Positions 1 to 6,616 of a DNA stretch of 7,315 nt are shown piece by piece; the first letter of the stretch is position 1; every line of letters starts with the position of its first letter. A program made the position numbers and the translations under genes. The DNA is from Desulfonatronospira sp. (lineage in GTDB: Bacteria > Desulfobacterota > Desulfovibrionia > Desulfovibrionales > Desulfonatronovibrionaceae). Location: contig PWGS01000215.1 in the NCBI GenBank assembly GCA_003554505.1, forward strand, positions 1-7,315, in the 5' to 3' direction. The notes beneath the pieces were generated by a model. It ran no database searches, had not been told where the DNA came from, and saw nothing but the letters and a program-made list of their open reading frames with translations.

Positions 1-2
1 CT

Positions 3-680
3 ACCACACCTCCCGGACCAATCGTCAAAATGTTCAGGGCCGGATGCCTTAAGCTGGGCAATCTGGTTTTAAGGACCCGGCCCCATGTCTTCATCAGTCC
101 CCTGGAGGTCGTCAAAAGCCTGGCCCGGGATGGATTGATCCAGGTTTATTATCCTTTTGTCAAGAATCAGGGCAATGTGCTGCTGGTGAAAAAGGGCAAT
201 CCCAGAAATATTGCCGGAGTGGATGACCTGGATCAAAAGGGGGTGAGACTTTTTTTGTCCAGCCCTCATACAGAAAAAACAAGTTATTCTGCTTACTTCG
301 GCACACTGAAGAACCTGGCGGCAAAGCCTGATCTGCCTGATGAACTGATAAGCTCCGGCCGGGTGGTTTTCGGAAAATGCATTCACCACCGGGAAGCCCC
401 CCGGGCTGTGGCCGACGGAAGAGCTGACGCGGCTGTGGTTTTCTACCATCTCGGGCTTCGCTACATACGGATCTTTCCGGATATATTCGAGATGGTCCCC
501 CTGGGCGGAACTGTAGAAAAACCCGACCCTCTGCCGGGGAATATAATCTCTGGCACCTGTATCGGGCTGGCAAAAGACGAAGGCAGATGGGGCAGAAGTC
601 TCATGGATTTTCTAAGATGGGAAAAAGCCGGGCAGATATATACAGATCACGGCCTTCTGCCCTTGAATGATTGCAGCTGA
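3..680 (+). CDS. Solute-binding (PBP-like) domain protein, C-terminal part, 5' truncated
   Basis: The reading frame is open from the left edge to a TGA at 678-680, so the true start lies outside the window. The Met at position 30 is probably internal, because the codons before it (TTPPGPIVK) read like the conserved hinge of this protein type. The visible ~226 residues show features I associate with type-2 periplasmic binding proteins related to molybdate/tungstate-type binders: a strand 'GNVLLVKKGNP' (the typical 'LVRKGNP' preceding the second lobe), then 'DLDQKGVRLFLSSP', and later 'AVADGRADAAVVFYHLGLRY', a ligand-lobe segment. The C-terminus 'FLRWEKAGQIYTDHGLLPL' matches the usual closing helix of such domains. 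By family it would bind a small anion or other solute outside the cytoplasmic membrane and deliver it to a transporter or sensor. The signal peptide is not visible and no transporter genes are in view. The ligand cannot be decided from this fragment. Confidence 0.72.
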   Translation, partial: TTPPGPIVKMFRAGCLKLGNLVLRTRPHVFISPLEVVKSLARDGLIQVYYPFVKNQGNVLLVKKGNPRNIAGVDDLDQKGVRLFLSSPHTEKTSYSAYFGTLKNLAAKPDLPDELISSGRVVFGKCIHHREAPRAVADGRADAAVVFYHLGLRYIRIFPDIFEMVPLGGTVEKPDPLPGNIISGTCIGLAKDEGRWGRSLMDFLRWEKAGQIYTDHGLLPLNDCS

Positions 681-737
681 AAAAACGGGTTTGACCATCA
701 GGATATCCGGTGCGTCCAGTAATACAAGACCATGTGC

Positions 738-765
738 AGTTCCGGAACTCCCTGAGGCGGCAGGG
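738..765. terminator. Hairpin pair between convergent genes, possible weak bidirectional terminator
   Basis: The 123-bp gap between two convergent stop codons (680 and 804) holds a perfect 12-bp palindrome AGTTCCGGAACT at 738-749. Directly after it comes a hairpin with stem CCCTG/CAGGG and a 6-nt loop (750-765). Neither arm is followed by a clear T-run on either strand, so intrinsic termination is uncertain. The position between convergent genes is what suggests it. I see nothing else in this gap. Confidence 0.25.
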
Positions 766-803
766 TTCTTGAAGTTCTGCGGCAATAAGGAATCGACCCG
801 GTG

Positions 804-1454
804 CTAGTCGTCCGGTCCCCGGTGGGAGGTGGCATCCTCGTCCACCCAGTCCTCCTCCCGCCACTTCATGCCCTTTCTGCCAGGGACCGTGCGCACAGGT
901 CCAGGTCTGTACAGGGAACAGGACCTGGGCCCATAGCAAAAGGTCTCAAAGCGAAAGCTCTTTTTTGCAGGGGACCACTGATCAATGATCATCTCTACCG
1001 GCATCAGGCAGCCCCAGATACAGGACAGACACTTTGCGTTATAGGTCTTTCTGTCCAGCCGGCGATGCCCCCGCTCCCGATAGACCTCAAGATCCGGAGG
1101 CCGGCCCTGCCAGGGAGGCGGAATCTCCACAGTCACGCCCGGGCGTTCCAGGACCTGGAGACCGCTCGCCTTATAGAGCTCTACCGGCTCCATTCGCTGG
1201 TCCTGAACATAAGCCGCCTGTCCGCCGACCCGATCCCCGACCTGAAATCCGTGCCTGGACTGGGCGGCCCTGCCTGTTCCCACGGAAAAGTCCCTCTCCT
1301 CCCGGCCCAGGCCGCCCCTGATCAGAAGCGCATATCCCAGATAGCTGTGGCTGCGCTGATCAAAGGAGCGCAAAAGCCGGATCCGAGGCTGGACCGAAAG
1401 GATCTCCCCCTGGAATGGAATCTTTGCGGAAATTTTACTGCTCTTTCCGGGCAT
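804..1454 (-). CDS. Conserved Cys-rich protein of unknown function (216 aa)
   Basis: The protein is soluble, with no signal peptide or membrane segment. Residues about 10-105 look beta-rich (GEILSVQPRIRLLRSF..., later FQVGDRVGGQAAYVQD), compatible with an OB-like barrel; that fold is my inference. The C-terminal half carries five cysteines: C142-x2-C145-x3-C149, then C173-x5-C179, in the context 'KCLSCIWGC' and 'FCYGPRSC'. This could ligate zinc or an Fe-S cluster. The end is charged and aromatic (GMKWREEDWVDEDATSHR). I recall similar uncharacterised proteins in sulfate reducers and some other prokaryotes, but know no assigned function. The start is an ATG at 1452-1454 preceded by AGGAGG at 1461-1466 with 6-nt spacing, a strong choice. 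It lies 83 bp after the universal stress gene on the same strand, separated from it by an intrinsic terminator. It is convergent with the solute-binding gene. Confidence 0.82.
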   Translation of the reverse strand: MPGKSSKISAKIPFQGEILSVQPRIRLLRSFDQRSHSYLGYALLIRGGLGREERDFSVGTGRAAQSRHGFQVGDRVGGQAAYVQDQRMEPVELYKASGLQVLERPGVTVEIPPPWQGRPPDLEVYRERGHRRLDRKTYNAKCLSCIWGCLMPVEMIIDQWSPAKKSFRFETFCYGPRSCSLYRPGPVRTVPGRKGMKWREEDWVDEDATSHRGPDD

Positions 1455-1491
1455 GGTAAACCTCCTGGTTCACCCCCTGTCCCCACATGGG

Positions 1492-1527
1492 AAAAAAGAC
1501 CGGCACTACCTGCAGTGTTTCCCGGCC
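1492..1527 (-). terminator. Intrinsic (Rho-independent) terminator after the universal stress gene
   Basis: Read on the minus strand, this is GGCCGG, a 4-nt bulge GAAA, CACT, a 6-nt loop, AGTG and CCGGTC, then six T residues (1497-1492). The outer stem has one G-U pair. It begins about 10 bp after the usp stop codon and ends 37 bp before the start codon of the Cys-rich gene. It should therefore end the protease-usp transcript and reduce or gate expression of the next gene. Confidence 0.75.
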
Positions 1528-1537
1528 ATACGACCTC

Positions 1538-2392
1538 TTACCTGTCCCGGACCAGAAAGACAGGGTTGTTCAGGGAGTTTATCAGTTGCTGCAGGCTCTC
1601 CCCGTGCAGATGGGGGTCCTCGCAGGGCAGGAAGAGCGGGCCGGTACCGTGGGCGGCAACCGCTTTCCTGATCCCCTGTGGATTCAGCTCCCGGAGCAAG
1701 TGCACACCTGCCTGAGCCCCCTGCCCGGAAACAATTTCCTGCACTCTGTCCTGCATATCCTTCCGGTTTTCCTGTGCATGTGCCGCCATGAGTATAACCA
1801 GGGAAAAACCCTTTTTCCGGCTCAGCTCCAGGGCGAGCAAAAGAGTGGCCTCCGACAGTCTGGACCCTGTAAACAGCACCTGCAGCGGAGGCTGAAAACG
1901 CGCTTCTTTATCCATAATCAGGACAAGGCCGCGGCCCTGCCTGACAATGGCCTGAGTAGTGGAGCCCATACGCTGCCCGCAGAGCCTGGACCATCCGATT
2001 CGCCCCATTATGGTCAGATCCGCCTCCTTTGAAGCATCCAGGACCTCCCTGGGAACCCCTCCACGCGTTACCCGGAATTTGCATGGGACATTGTGCCCCC
2101 TGGACATATCCTCCAGGGCACGCTGCAGGCGCCTGGCCACAATACGCAGTTGTCTTTCCGTTTCTGAACGCTCCATGCTCCGTACAGAGACCCCCCAGAA
2201 AGACACTTCCCTGGCCATGGGAAACTCACAAAGCCTGAACAGGTCGGCATCCTCCACGAACAAGCCCTCCAGTTCCGCTCCCTGGGCGGCAGCAAGCTCC
2301 ACTGCAGCCTTTAAAACCTCCAGACTGTGCTCCGATGCATCCAGGGGCACCAGGATCCTCTTCAATTCGGCAAAAGCTTTGTCCCGGGTCAA
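1538..2392 (-). CDS. Universal stress protein, two UspA domains (284 aa)
   Basis: This is a cytoplasmic tandem UspA-type protein. Domain 1 (about residues 10-162) starts with the strand 'KRILVPLDASEHS' and carries an intact ATP-binding signature G-x2-G-x9-G-S/T: G130, G133, G143, S144 (MGRIG...RMGST). It ends in the strand 'GLVLIMD'. Domain 2 (about 168-283) keeps the alternating strand/helix pattern and a terminal 'NPVFLVRDR' strand but has no such glycine motif, so it is probably non-nucleotide-binding. USP proteins act in stress survival and signalling; the specific partner is unknown. The start is TTG at 2392-2390, overlapping the protease stop as TTGA. AAGGAGG at 2405-2399 with 6-nt spacing supports this start, and the next Met (residue 59) would remove the first strand. 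The overlap implies translational coupling with the upstream protease. Confidence 0.9.
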   Translation of the reverse strand: MTRDKAFAELKRILVPLDASEHSLEVLKAAVELAAAQGAELEGLFVEDADLFRLCEFPMAREVSFWGVSVRSMERSETERQLRIVARRLQRALEDMSRGHNVPCKFRVTRGGVPREVLDASKEADLTIMGRIGWSRLCGQRMGSTTQAIVRQGRGLVLIMDKEARFQPPLQVLFTGSRLSEATLLLALELSRKKGFSLVILMAAHAQENRKDMQDRVQEIVSGQGAQAGVHLLRELNPQGIRKAVAAHGTGPLFLPCEDPHLHGESLQQLINSLNNPVFLVRDR

Positions 2393-4830
2393 CTCTCTCC
2401 TCCTTGCTCCCTGCCTGAGGCAAATTGCATCCGTTTGTCCGACAGCTCCCTCAGGCGTTTCTGAACCAGACCGTTGATGCTGTCCCCGGGGTACTCCCCG
2501 TTTTCGTCAGGCTCCCCGGCAGGAAGGCCTGTGAGGATCTCCATGCCCTGGTCCACGCTGCTTACCGGATATATGTTGAATTCACCCGTTTCAACTGCCT
2601 GGACCACGTCCCGGCGCAGCATGAGGTGGGCTGTGTTCGACTCCGGTATCAGGACTCCCTGCCGGCGGTTCAGGCCCCTTTCCCTGCATATATCGAAAAA
2701 GCCCTCTATTTTTTCATTGACACCGCCGATGGCCTGGATCCTGCCGTGCTGATTAACTGAACCGGTGACAGCCAGCGCTTGATTGATGGGAACCCCTGAG
2801 ATGGCGGAAAGCAGGCAGAAGAGCTCGGCAGAGGAGGCGCTGTCCCCCTCGATGCCGGAATAGGACTGTTCGAATACCAGGCTGGCGGACAGGGACAGGG
2901 GCCGGTCCGGAGCATACCTGGCCCCCAGGAATCCGGAAAGGATAAGTACTCCCTTTGAATGTATGGGACCGCTCAGCTTTGCCTCGCGTTCAATATCAAT
3001 GACCTCGCCCTTGCCCAGGCGTATTCGGGAGGTGATCCTGTGCGGACGGCCGAACATGAAATCTCCCAGGCCCATGACCGAGAGCCCGTTGATCTGGCCT
3101 GTCTGCCATCCCTGGGTATCGATGAGCATAATATCTCGCTGGATGGCTTCCTGGATATGTTCACGCATGAGGTCGCTGCGAAAGACCGAGGCATTGATGG
3201 CCTGTTCCACGTCGGCTTCGACAACATTCTCCCGGCCGTTTTCCCCGGCCCAGTAGTCTGCTTCGCGCATAAGGTCGGTCAGTCCCTGAATATGTGTGGA
3301 GAGTTTCTTCTGGTCCTGCACCTTGCGGGCGCTGTGTTCCAGCAGCCTGCTCACGCCGGTTTTATGGAAGGGTTTCAGCTTTTCCTGCTGCGCAACCCCG
3401 GCCATGAACCGGACAAAAAGTTCCTGATGCTCTCCGTCCCAGTCCATGCGCGTGTCGAAATCCGCAGCCACCTTGAAAAGCTTGGAGAATTCAGGGTCGA
3501 ATTCATTGAGAAGATAATAAATCAGGGGGCTGCCCACCAGGATCACCTTGATATCCATGGGCACAGGCTCCGGCTCCAGGGAGATGGTACTTATCAGACT
3601 GAACATCTCCGCCAGGGATTCGATCTTGATCTGCTGCGAAATCAATGCCCGTTTCAGGCCGTCCCAGGCGCCCGGGTTGGTAAGGACCTTGTAGGCGTCC
3701 AGGATCAGGGCGCCTCCGTTGGCCCGGTGCAGGGCCCCCTGCTTTACGAGGTTGAAATCCGTGATAAGGGCCCCCATCATGGACTGATGCTCCACCCGGC
3801 CAACCAGATTGGCGTATGTAGGGTTGTCCTCGTATATTACCGGGGCCCCCTGGGCCCTGCTGTTGTCCACCAGGACGTTTACCCGGTATTTGCGCATGAT
3901 CTGTTCCCTGCCGCCGGACTGGCCCATGGCTGTCGGATGCTGCTGTTTCTGCTCCTGTGCCTTGTGTTTATCCCCTTCAAGGATGGTCTGGACGTTTTTT
4001 ATTATGTCCTCTTGAACCGCATCGAGAAAGCTGCTTACATCAGGGTTGTGCTGGGATTTTTCCCGGATCTCGTTGATCATGGGGCCCAGGGCATACTGAG
4101 CAACCTCATGGTTCAGTTCCTCTAACTTTTGCCTCATGTCCCTTTGCCAGGCAGGAAACCTCTGAAACATGCGCTCGGATTCTTTCTGCATTTCCTCCAT
4201 ATCCTTTTCCAGCTGCTTGCGCCTGTCTTCGTCCAGTTTCTGAAACTCCTCCGGGGACATGATTTCCCCGTTTTGCACAGGTGCAAAGCTAAGTCCGCTG
4301 GGGGTCTTAAGCAGGGAAAGATTTCTTTGTCTGGCCTTTTCCTGCAGATCCTCGAACACGCCTTGCTGATAATCCTTGAACTCCTGCTGAATGGCCTGGA
4401 CGCGGTTCTGATACTCCTCGCTCTCAAAGGCTCCTTTCAGGGCATTGGGAACCTCCTGGATGATTTTTTCCATATCCTGGGCCAGGGAGTTGCCCCATGC
4501 CCGGGGTAAGTGCAAGAGTCTGGGCCGCCCGGGAGTTTCAAAGTTGTTCACGTAGCACCAGTCGGCCGGGTACGGATAATCCTCAAACTTCCGGGAAAGG
4601 TACTGCCTGGCAAAGGTGTGCTTGCCCATGCCGCTGGGTCCCAGGGCAAAAATATTATATCCGTGCTGACGGATACCCACCCCGAACTTCAGTGCCTGGA
4701 CAGCCCGGGGCTGGTGTACTCCCTGGCTCAGATCGTGCAGCGCCTGCAGTTCATCGGTGGTTTCAAAGGAAAGTTGTAATACATCGCAACCCTGGTACAC
4801 CTCTGCCGGAGACAATTTTCTGTGATCCAT
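2389..4830 (-). CDS. Lon-related ATP-dependent protease (AAA_32/LonB-like, 813 aa)
   Basis: This is a cytosolic AAA+ serine protease of the S16 (Lon) family, in the Lon-related group without the classical Lon N-domain. Numbering is from the ATG at 4830. After 'LSPAEVYQGCD...FETTDEL' the ATPase carries a Walker A motif GPSGMGKHT (64-72, K70). A charged, Gln/Glu/Lys-rich helical insert, probably coiled coil, spans about 131-246. Walker B is GGALILDA (about 372-379). The Lon proteolytic domain starts near 574, with catalytic Ser664 in EGDSASSAE and Lys707 in GGVNEKIEG. The length fits the family's roughly 800 residues. I chose ATG 4830 because GGAG lies 5 nt upstream (4839-4836) and because homologues begin near this point. 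The frame also stays open upstream to a TTG at 5022 that overlaps the argC stop, but that TTG has no ribosome-binding site and would add 64 untypical residues. Family members degrade damaged or regulatory proteins; the substrate here is unknown. Confidence 0.93.
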   Translation of the reverse strand: MDHRKLSPAEVYQGCDVLQLSFETTDELQALHDLSQGVHQPRAVQALKFGVGIRQHGYNIFALGPSGMGKHTFARQYLSRKFEDYPYPADWCYVNNFETPGRPRLLHLPRAWGNSLAQDMEKIIQEVPNALKGAFESEEYQNRVQAIQQEFKDYQQGVFEDLQEKARQRNLSLLKTPSGLSFAPVQNGEIMSPEEFQKLDEDRRKQLEKDMEEMQKESERMFQRFPAWQRDMRQKLEELNHEVAQYALGPMINEIREKSQHNPDVSSFLDAVQEDIIKNVQTILEGDKHKAQEQKQQHPTAMGQSGGREQIMRKYRVNVLVDNSRAQGAPVIYEDNPTYANLVGRVEHQSMMGALITDFNLVKQGALHRANGGALILDAYKVLTNPGAWDGLKRALISQQIKIESLAEMFSLISTISLEPEPVPMDIKVILVGSPLIYYLLNEFDPEFSKLFKVAADFDTRMDWDGEHQELFVRFMAGVAQQEKLKPFHKTGVSRLLEHSARKVQDQKKLSTHIQGLTDLMREADYWAGENGRENVVEADVEQAINASVFRSDLMREHIQEAIQRDIMLIDTQGWQTGQINGLSVMGLGDFMFGRPHRITSRIRLGKGEVIDIEREAKLSGPIHSKGVLILSGFLGARYAPDRPLSLSASLVFEQSYSGIEGDSASSAELFCLLSAISGVPINQALAVTGSVNQHGRIQAIGGVNEKIEGFFDICRERGLNRRQGVLIPESNTAHLMLRRDVVQAVETGEFNIYPVSSVDQGMEILTGLPAGEPDENGEYPGDSINGLVQKRLRELSDKRMQFASGREQGGES

Positions 4831-4888
4831 AAAAACTCCGCGGTTAAGGACTTGCATAAAGTTAAAATCAGCAGCCGGTTTCAGCTTT

Positions 4889-4894
4889 ATTATA
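4889..4894 (-). promoter_or_regulatory. Candidate -10 box upstream of the protease gene
   Basis: A perfect TATAAT lies on the minus strand at 4894-4889, 58 bp before the protease ATG. No convincing -35 box is found 16-18 bp upstream (the sequence there is CCGGAG-like), so this is only a candidate or an activator-dependent promoter. If real, it would give the protease-usp pair a start separate from argC. Confidence 0.25.
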
Positions 4895-4928
4895 AGCGCC
4901 TCCCCCGGGTACTCCGGGATCCGGCACC

Positions 4929-4977
4929 CGCTTAAGACTCCGGTAAATGATTCTGCAGTAAAATATCCACTTAAGCG
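4929..4977. repeat. Inverted repeat CGCTTAAG / CTTAAGCG in the argC-protease gap
   Basis: A perfect 8-bp inverted repeat has arms at 4929-4936 and 4970-4977, with centres 41 bp apart, close to four helical turns. Each arm contains the palindrome CTTAAG. It lies upstream of the candidate -10 box in the 188-bp gap between argC and the protease gene. It could be a pair of operator half-sites or an mRNA hairpin, and nothing in the sequence decides which. The rest of the gap (4831-5018) also has a small hairpin at 5006-5019 (AGCAT/ATGCT, 4-nt loop) at the very end of argC. Confidence 0.4.
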
Positions 4978-5018
4978 TAGGCCGGACACAGCCGGACCCG
5001 CGGGCAGCATGATTATGC

Positions 5019-6071
5019 TCAAGGCATCAATGGCGCCGCTTCGAGCCCCAGTTCCAGGTCATATCCGCTCATGAGGTTGGCATTGGCCACCGCCTGTCCT
5101 GATGCCCCGCGGCAAAGGTTGTCTATACAGGAGACCATGAGCAGTCTTCCCGTCCGCTGATCCCGGACAAAACCCAGGTCGCAGAACATGGTCCCGCGCA
5201 CCCATCTGGTCTCGGGCAGCACCCCCTCGGGCATTATGCGCACCCAGGGGCTGTCTTTGTAAAATTCCCTGTAAGCCTTGCGTATCTCCCGGGTTTGAAC
5301 TCCGCTTTGCAGGTTAACGTAACATGTACTGAGAATCCCCCTGTTCATGGGCACCAGGTGCGGACTGAAGGAGATCCGCAGGTCCCGGCCCGAGGCCAGG
5401 GAAAGCTCCTGCTCCATTTCAGGAGTATGCCTGTGACTGCCCAGACTGTATGCCCTGAAGCTGTCCGCTCCTTCGCAAAAGAGGGCCCCGGTTTTGGCTG
5501 CCCGGCCCGCACCGCTGGTTCCGGACTTGCTGTCTGCAATGATGCCCTCTGGATCAAACATTCCATTTTTAAGCCCCGGATACAAAGCCAGGATGACTGA
5601 GCTGGGATAGCAGCCGGGATTGGCCACCAGGCTCGCCCCGGCTATCCGGTTCCGGTATATCTCCGGCAATCCGTACACGGCCTCACTCAGCCATTTTTTC
5701 CGGGAATGCTCCAGACCATACCAGGCGGTATACTCCGCAGCGTCGCGCAGGCGGAAATCAGCACTCAGATCCACGACGCGGGCCTTCTGGTCCAGGAAGG
5801 CTGCGGCCATATCCATGGCGGCTCCGTGGGGGACCGCCAGGAAGACAAGCTCGCAGTCCCTGGATACGAGTTCCGGATCCGGAAATGTAACCGCAGTATT
5901 GCCGGACTTTGTTCCCTGCATATGGGGGAAAAGTTCCTGCAATGTTTTGCCGGCCTCGGAACGCGAGGTCACGGCCCCGATCTCGAAGCCCGGGTGGGCG
6001 CTCAAAACCCTGATCAGCTCCATTCCGGTATAACCGGTAGCCCCGACCACAGCCACATTTTTTTTCTGCAT
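5019..6071 (-). CDS. argC: N-acetyl-gamma-glutamyl-phosphate reductase (350 aa)
   Basis: ArgC reduces N-acetyl-glutamyl-5-phosphate to the semialdehyde with NADPH in cytosolic arginine biosynthesis. The N-terminal Rossmann fold carries GATGYTG at residues 10-16. 'VFLAVPHGAAM' and 'VVDLSADFRL' follow, both typical of ArgC. The catalytic cysteine is Cys154 in 'VANPGCYPS', and the substrate-binding loop is 'LGSHRHTPE' with His213 and His215. The C-terminal 'CIDNLCRGASGQAVANANL' matches the conserved closing region. The length is normal for the family. The start is the ATG at 6071-6069, with AAGG at 6080-6077 (5-nt spacing) inside a purine-rich AGGAGAAGG. A TTG one codon upstream is the alternative and is better spaced from AGGAG. 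No other arg genes are in the window, so it stands apart from an arg operon. It is divergent from the small lipoprotein gene across a long gap. I see no recognisable ARG-box operator, though I could not scan quantitatively. Confidence 0.97.
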   Translation of the reverse strand: MQKKNVAVVGATGYTGMELIRVLSAHPGFEIGAVTSRSEAGKTLQELFPHMQGTKSGNTAVTFPDPELVSRDCELVFLAVPHGAAMDMAAAFLDQKARVVDLSADFRLRDAAEYTAWYGLEHSRKKWLSEAVYGLPEIYRNRIAGASLVANPGCYPSSVILALYPGLKNGMFDPEGIIADSKSGTSGAGRAAKTGALFCEGADSFRAYSLGSHRHTPEMEQELSLASGRDLRISFSPHLVPMNRGILSTCYVNLQSGVQTREIRKAYREFYKDSPWVRIMPEGVLPETRWVRGTMFCDLGFVRDQRTGRLLMVSCIDNLCRGASGQAVANANLMSGYDLELGLEAAPLMP

Positions 6072-6175
6072 CAAAACCTTCTCCTCAGCGCAGAAAGCAC
6101 GGTTTAATGTTTTGCCCTGTCAGATAGCGGCTGCAAAAAGTCCTTTTTTCACGCCCGGCAAGTGACAAAAAAATA

Positions 6176-6183
6176 CAAGATCA
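6176..6183. repeat. Left copy of probable 8-bp target-site duplication
   Basis: CAAGATCA directly precedes the GTAA end of the inverted-repeat element. The copy after the other end is CAAGCTCA, so seven of eight bases agree. An 8-bp duplication next to GTAA...TTAC ends is the pattern known for the IS66 family. Confidence 0.55.
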
Positions 6184-6446
6184 GTAATTATTCACCAGGG
6201 TCCCGGGACTTTGCAAACAGGACGTAAAAACTCACTCCAAGGAAGCGTAAATCAAAACCTATACACGAGTTTAATAACCAGGATATTTTCTGTAGAATGC
6301 TTTGAATCAGCTTCGGTGCTTTACGGTTTTGATTAACGCTTCCTACGTCGTTCAGACAGTTTACGCCCTGTTTGCAAAGCCCCCGGACCCTGGATCTGCA
6401 ACCAGACGCATAGATTGTCCAGCTTTAACAGATGGTGAATAGTTAC
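6184..6446. mobile_element. MITE-like element, 263 bp, long imperfect inverted repeat with IS66-type ends
   Basis: Three blocks on the left reappear inverted on the right, in mirrored order. The terminal block is 6184-6197 versus 6433-6446, 13/14 identical (GTAAYTATTCACCA). The middle block is 6198-6228 versus 6360-6390, 28/31 identical, each including CTTTGCAAACAGG. The inner block is 6240-6259 versus 6325-6344, 19/20 identical (AGGAAGCGTWAATCAAAACC). The right arm has an extra 42 nt at 6391-6432, and the unpaired centre is 6260-6324. The ends are GTAA and TTAC, and the flanks share 7 of 8 bases, consistent with an old insertion. No ORF of use is inside, so it would be mobilised in trans by a transposase elsewhere. 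The IS66 link rests only on end sequence and duplication length. It could instead be a genomic hairpin repeat with a transcript-level role. Confidence 0.7.
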
Positions 6447-6454
6447 CAAGCTCA
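6447..6454. repeat. Right copy of probable 8-bp target-site duplication
   Basis: CAAGCTCA follows the TTAC end of the inverted-repeat element and matches the left copy CAAGATCA except at the fifth base. The mismatch suggests drift after insertion. Confidence 0.55.
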
Positions 6455-6497
6455 AATAGTTTCCTTGATCAGGTCTTGCCGTCCGCGTTCTGACTCT

Positions 6498-6525
6498 TTG
6501 CAGAAGCACATTGTCGACTTATAAA
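6498..6525 (+). promoter_or_regulatory. Weak sigma70-like promoter upstream of the decayed ORF
   Basis: TTGCAG (6498-6503) and TATAAA (6520-6525) are separated by 16 bp. The -35 match is 4/6 and the -10 match 5/6. It would drive transcription towards the possible PIN-like remnant and the hairpin at 6617-6650. In AT-rich DNA such matches arise by chance fairly often. Confidence 0.25.
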
Positions 6526-6594
6526 AAAGGATTAAGAAAACGGCCACAGGATGTCAATGAATGCCTGATGCAGAAATTGAATACGCAAATACCA

Positions 6595-6606
6595 GCAGGC
6601 GCCTGC
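6595..6606. repeat. Perfect 12-bp palindrome GCAGGCGCCTGC
   Basis: This GC-rich perfect palindrome lies in an AT-rich setting, 11 bp before the larger hairpin at 6617-6650. It has no loop, so it is more likely a protein-binding or cruciform site than an RNA hairpin. No role is known. Confidence 0.4.
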
Positions 6607-6616
6607 AACATCTTGG

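Noticed and set aside
30..32. ATG at position 30 as the true start of the solute-binding gene
   Set aside because: The frame is open to the edge, the codons before it look conserved for the family, and starting here would remove the signal peptide and first lobe.
801..1715. Long plus-strand frame (304 codons)
   Set aside because: It is antisense to the Cys-rich gene and part of usp, its translation is low-complexity Pro/Ser/Arg sequence, and the minus-strand genes have ribosome-binding sites and recognisable domains.
2959..4125. Long plus-strand frame (388 codons)
   Set aside because: It lies wholly inside the protease gene on the opposite strand. The protease frame carries conserved motifs, so this is a GC-driven mirror frame.
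5006..5019. Hairpin AGCAT/ATGCT at the end of argC as a terminator
   Set aside because: It has only a 5-bp AT-rich stem and no T-run on the minus strand.
6141..6150. T-rich stretch near argC as a terminator
   Set aside because: The AAAAAG/CTTTTT symmetry leaves only a 2-nt loop, and it lies upstream of argC with no gene ending there.
6184..6446. Inverted-repeat element as a CRISPR array, tRNA or riboswitch
   Set aside because: The blocks are mirrored, not tandem, there are no regularly spaced spacers, no cloverleaf, and the flanking duplication fits an insertion better.
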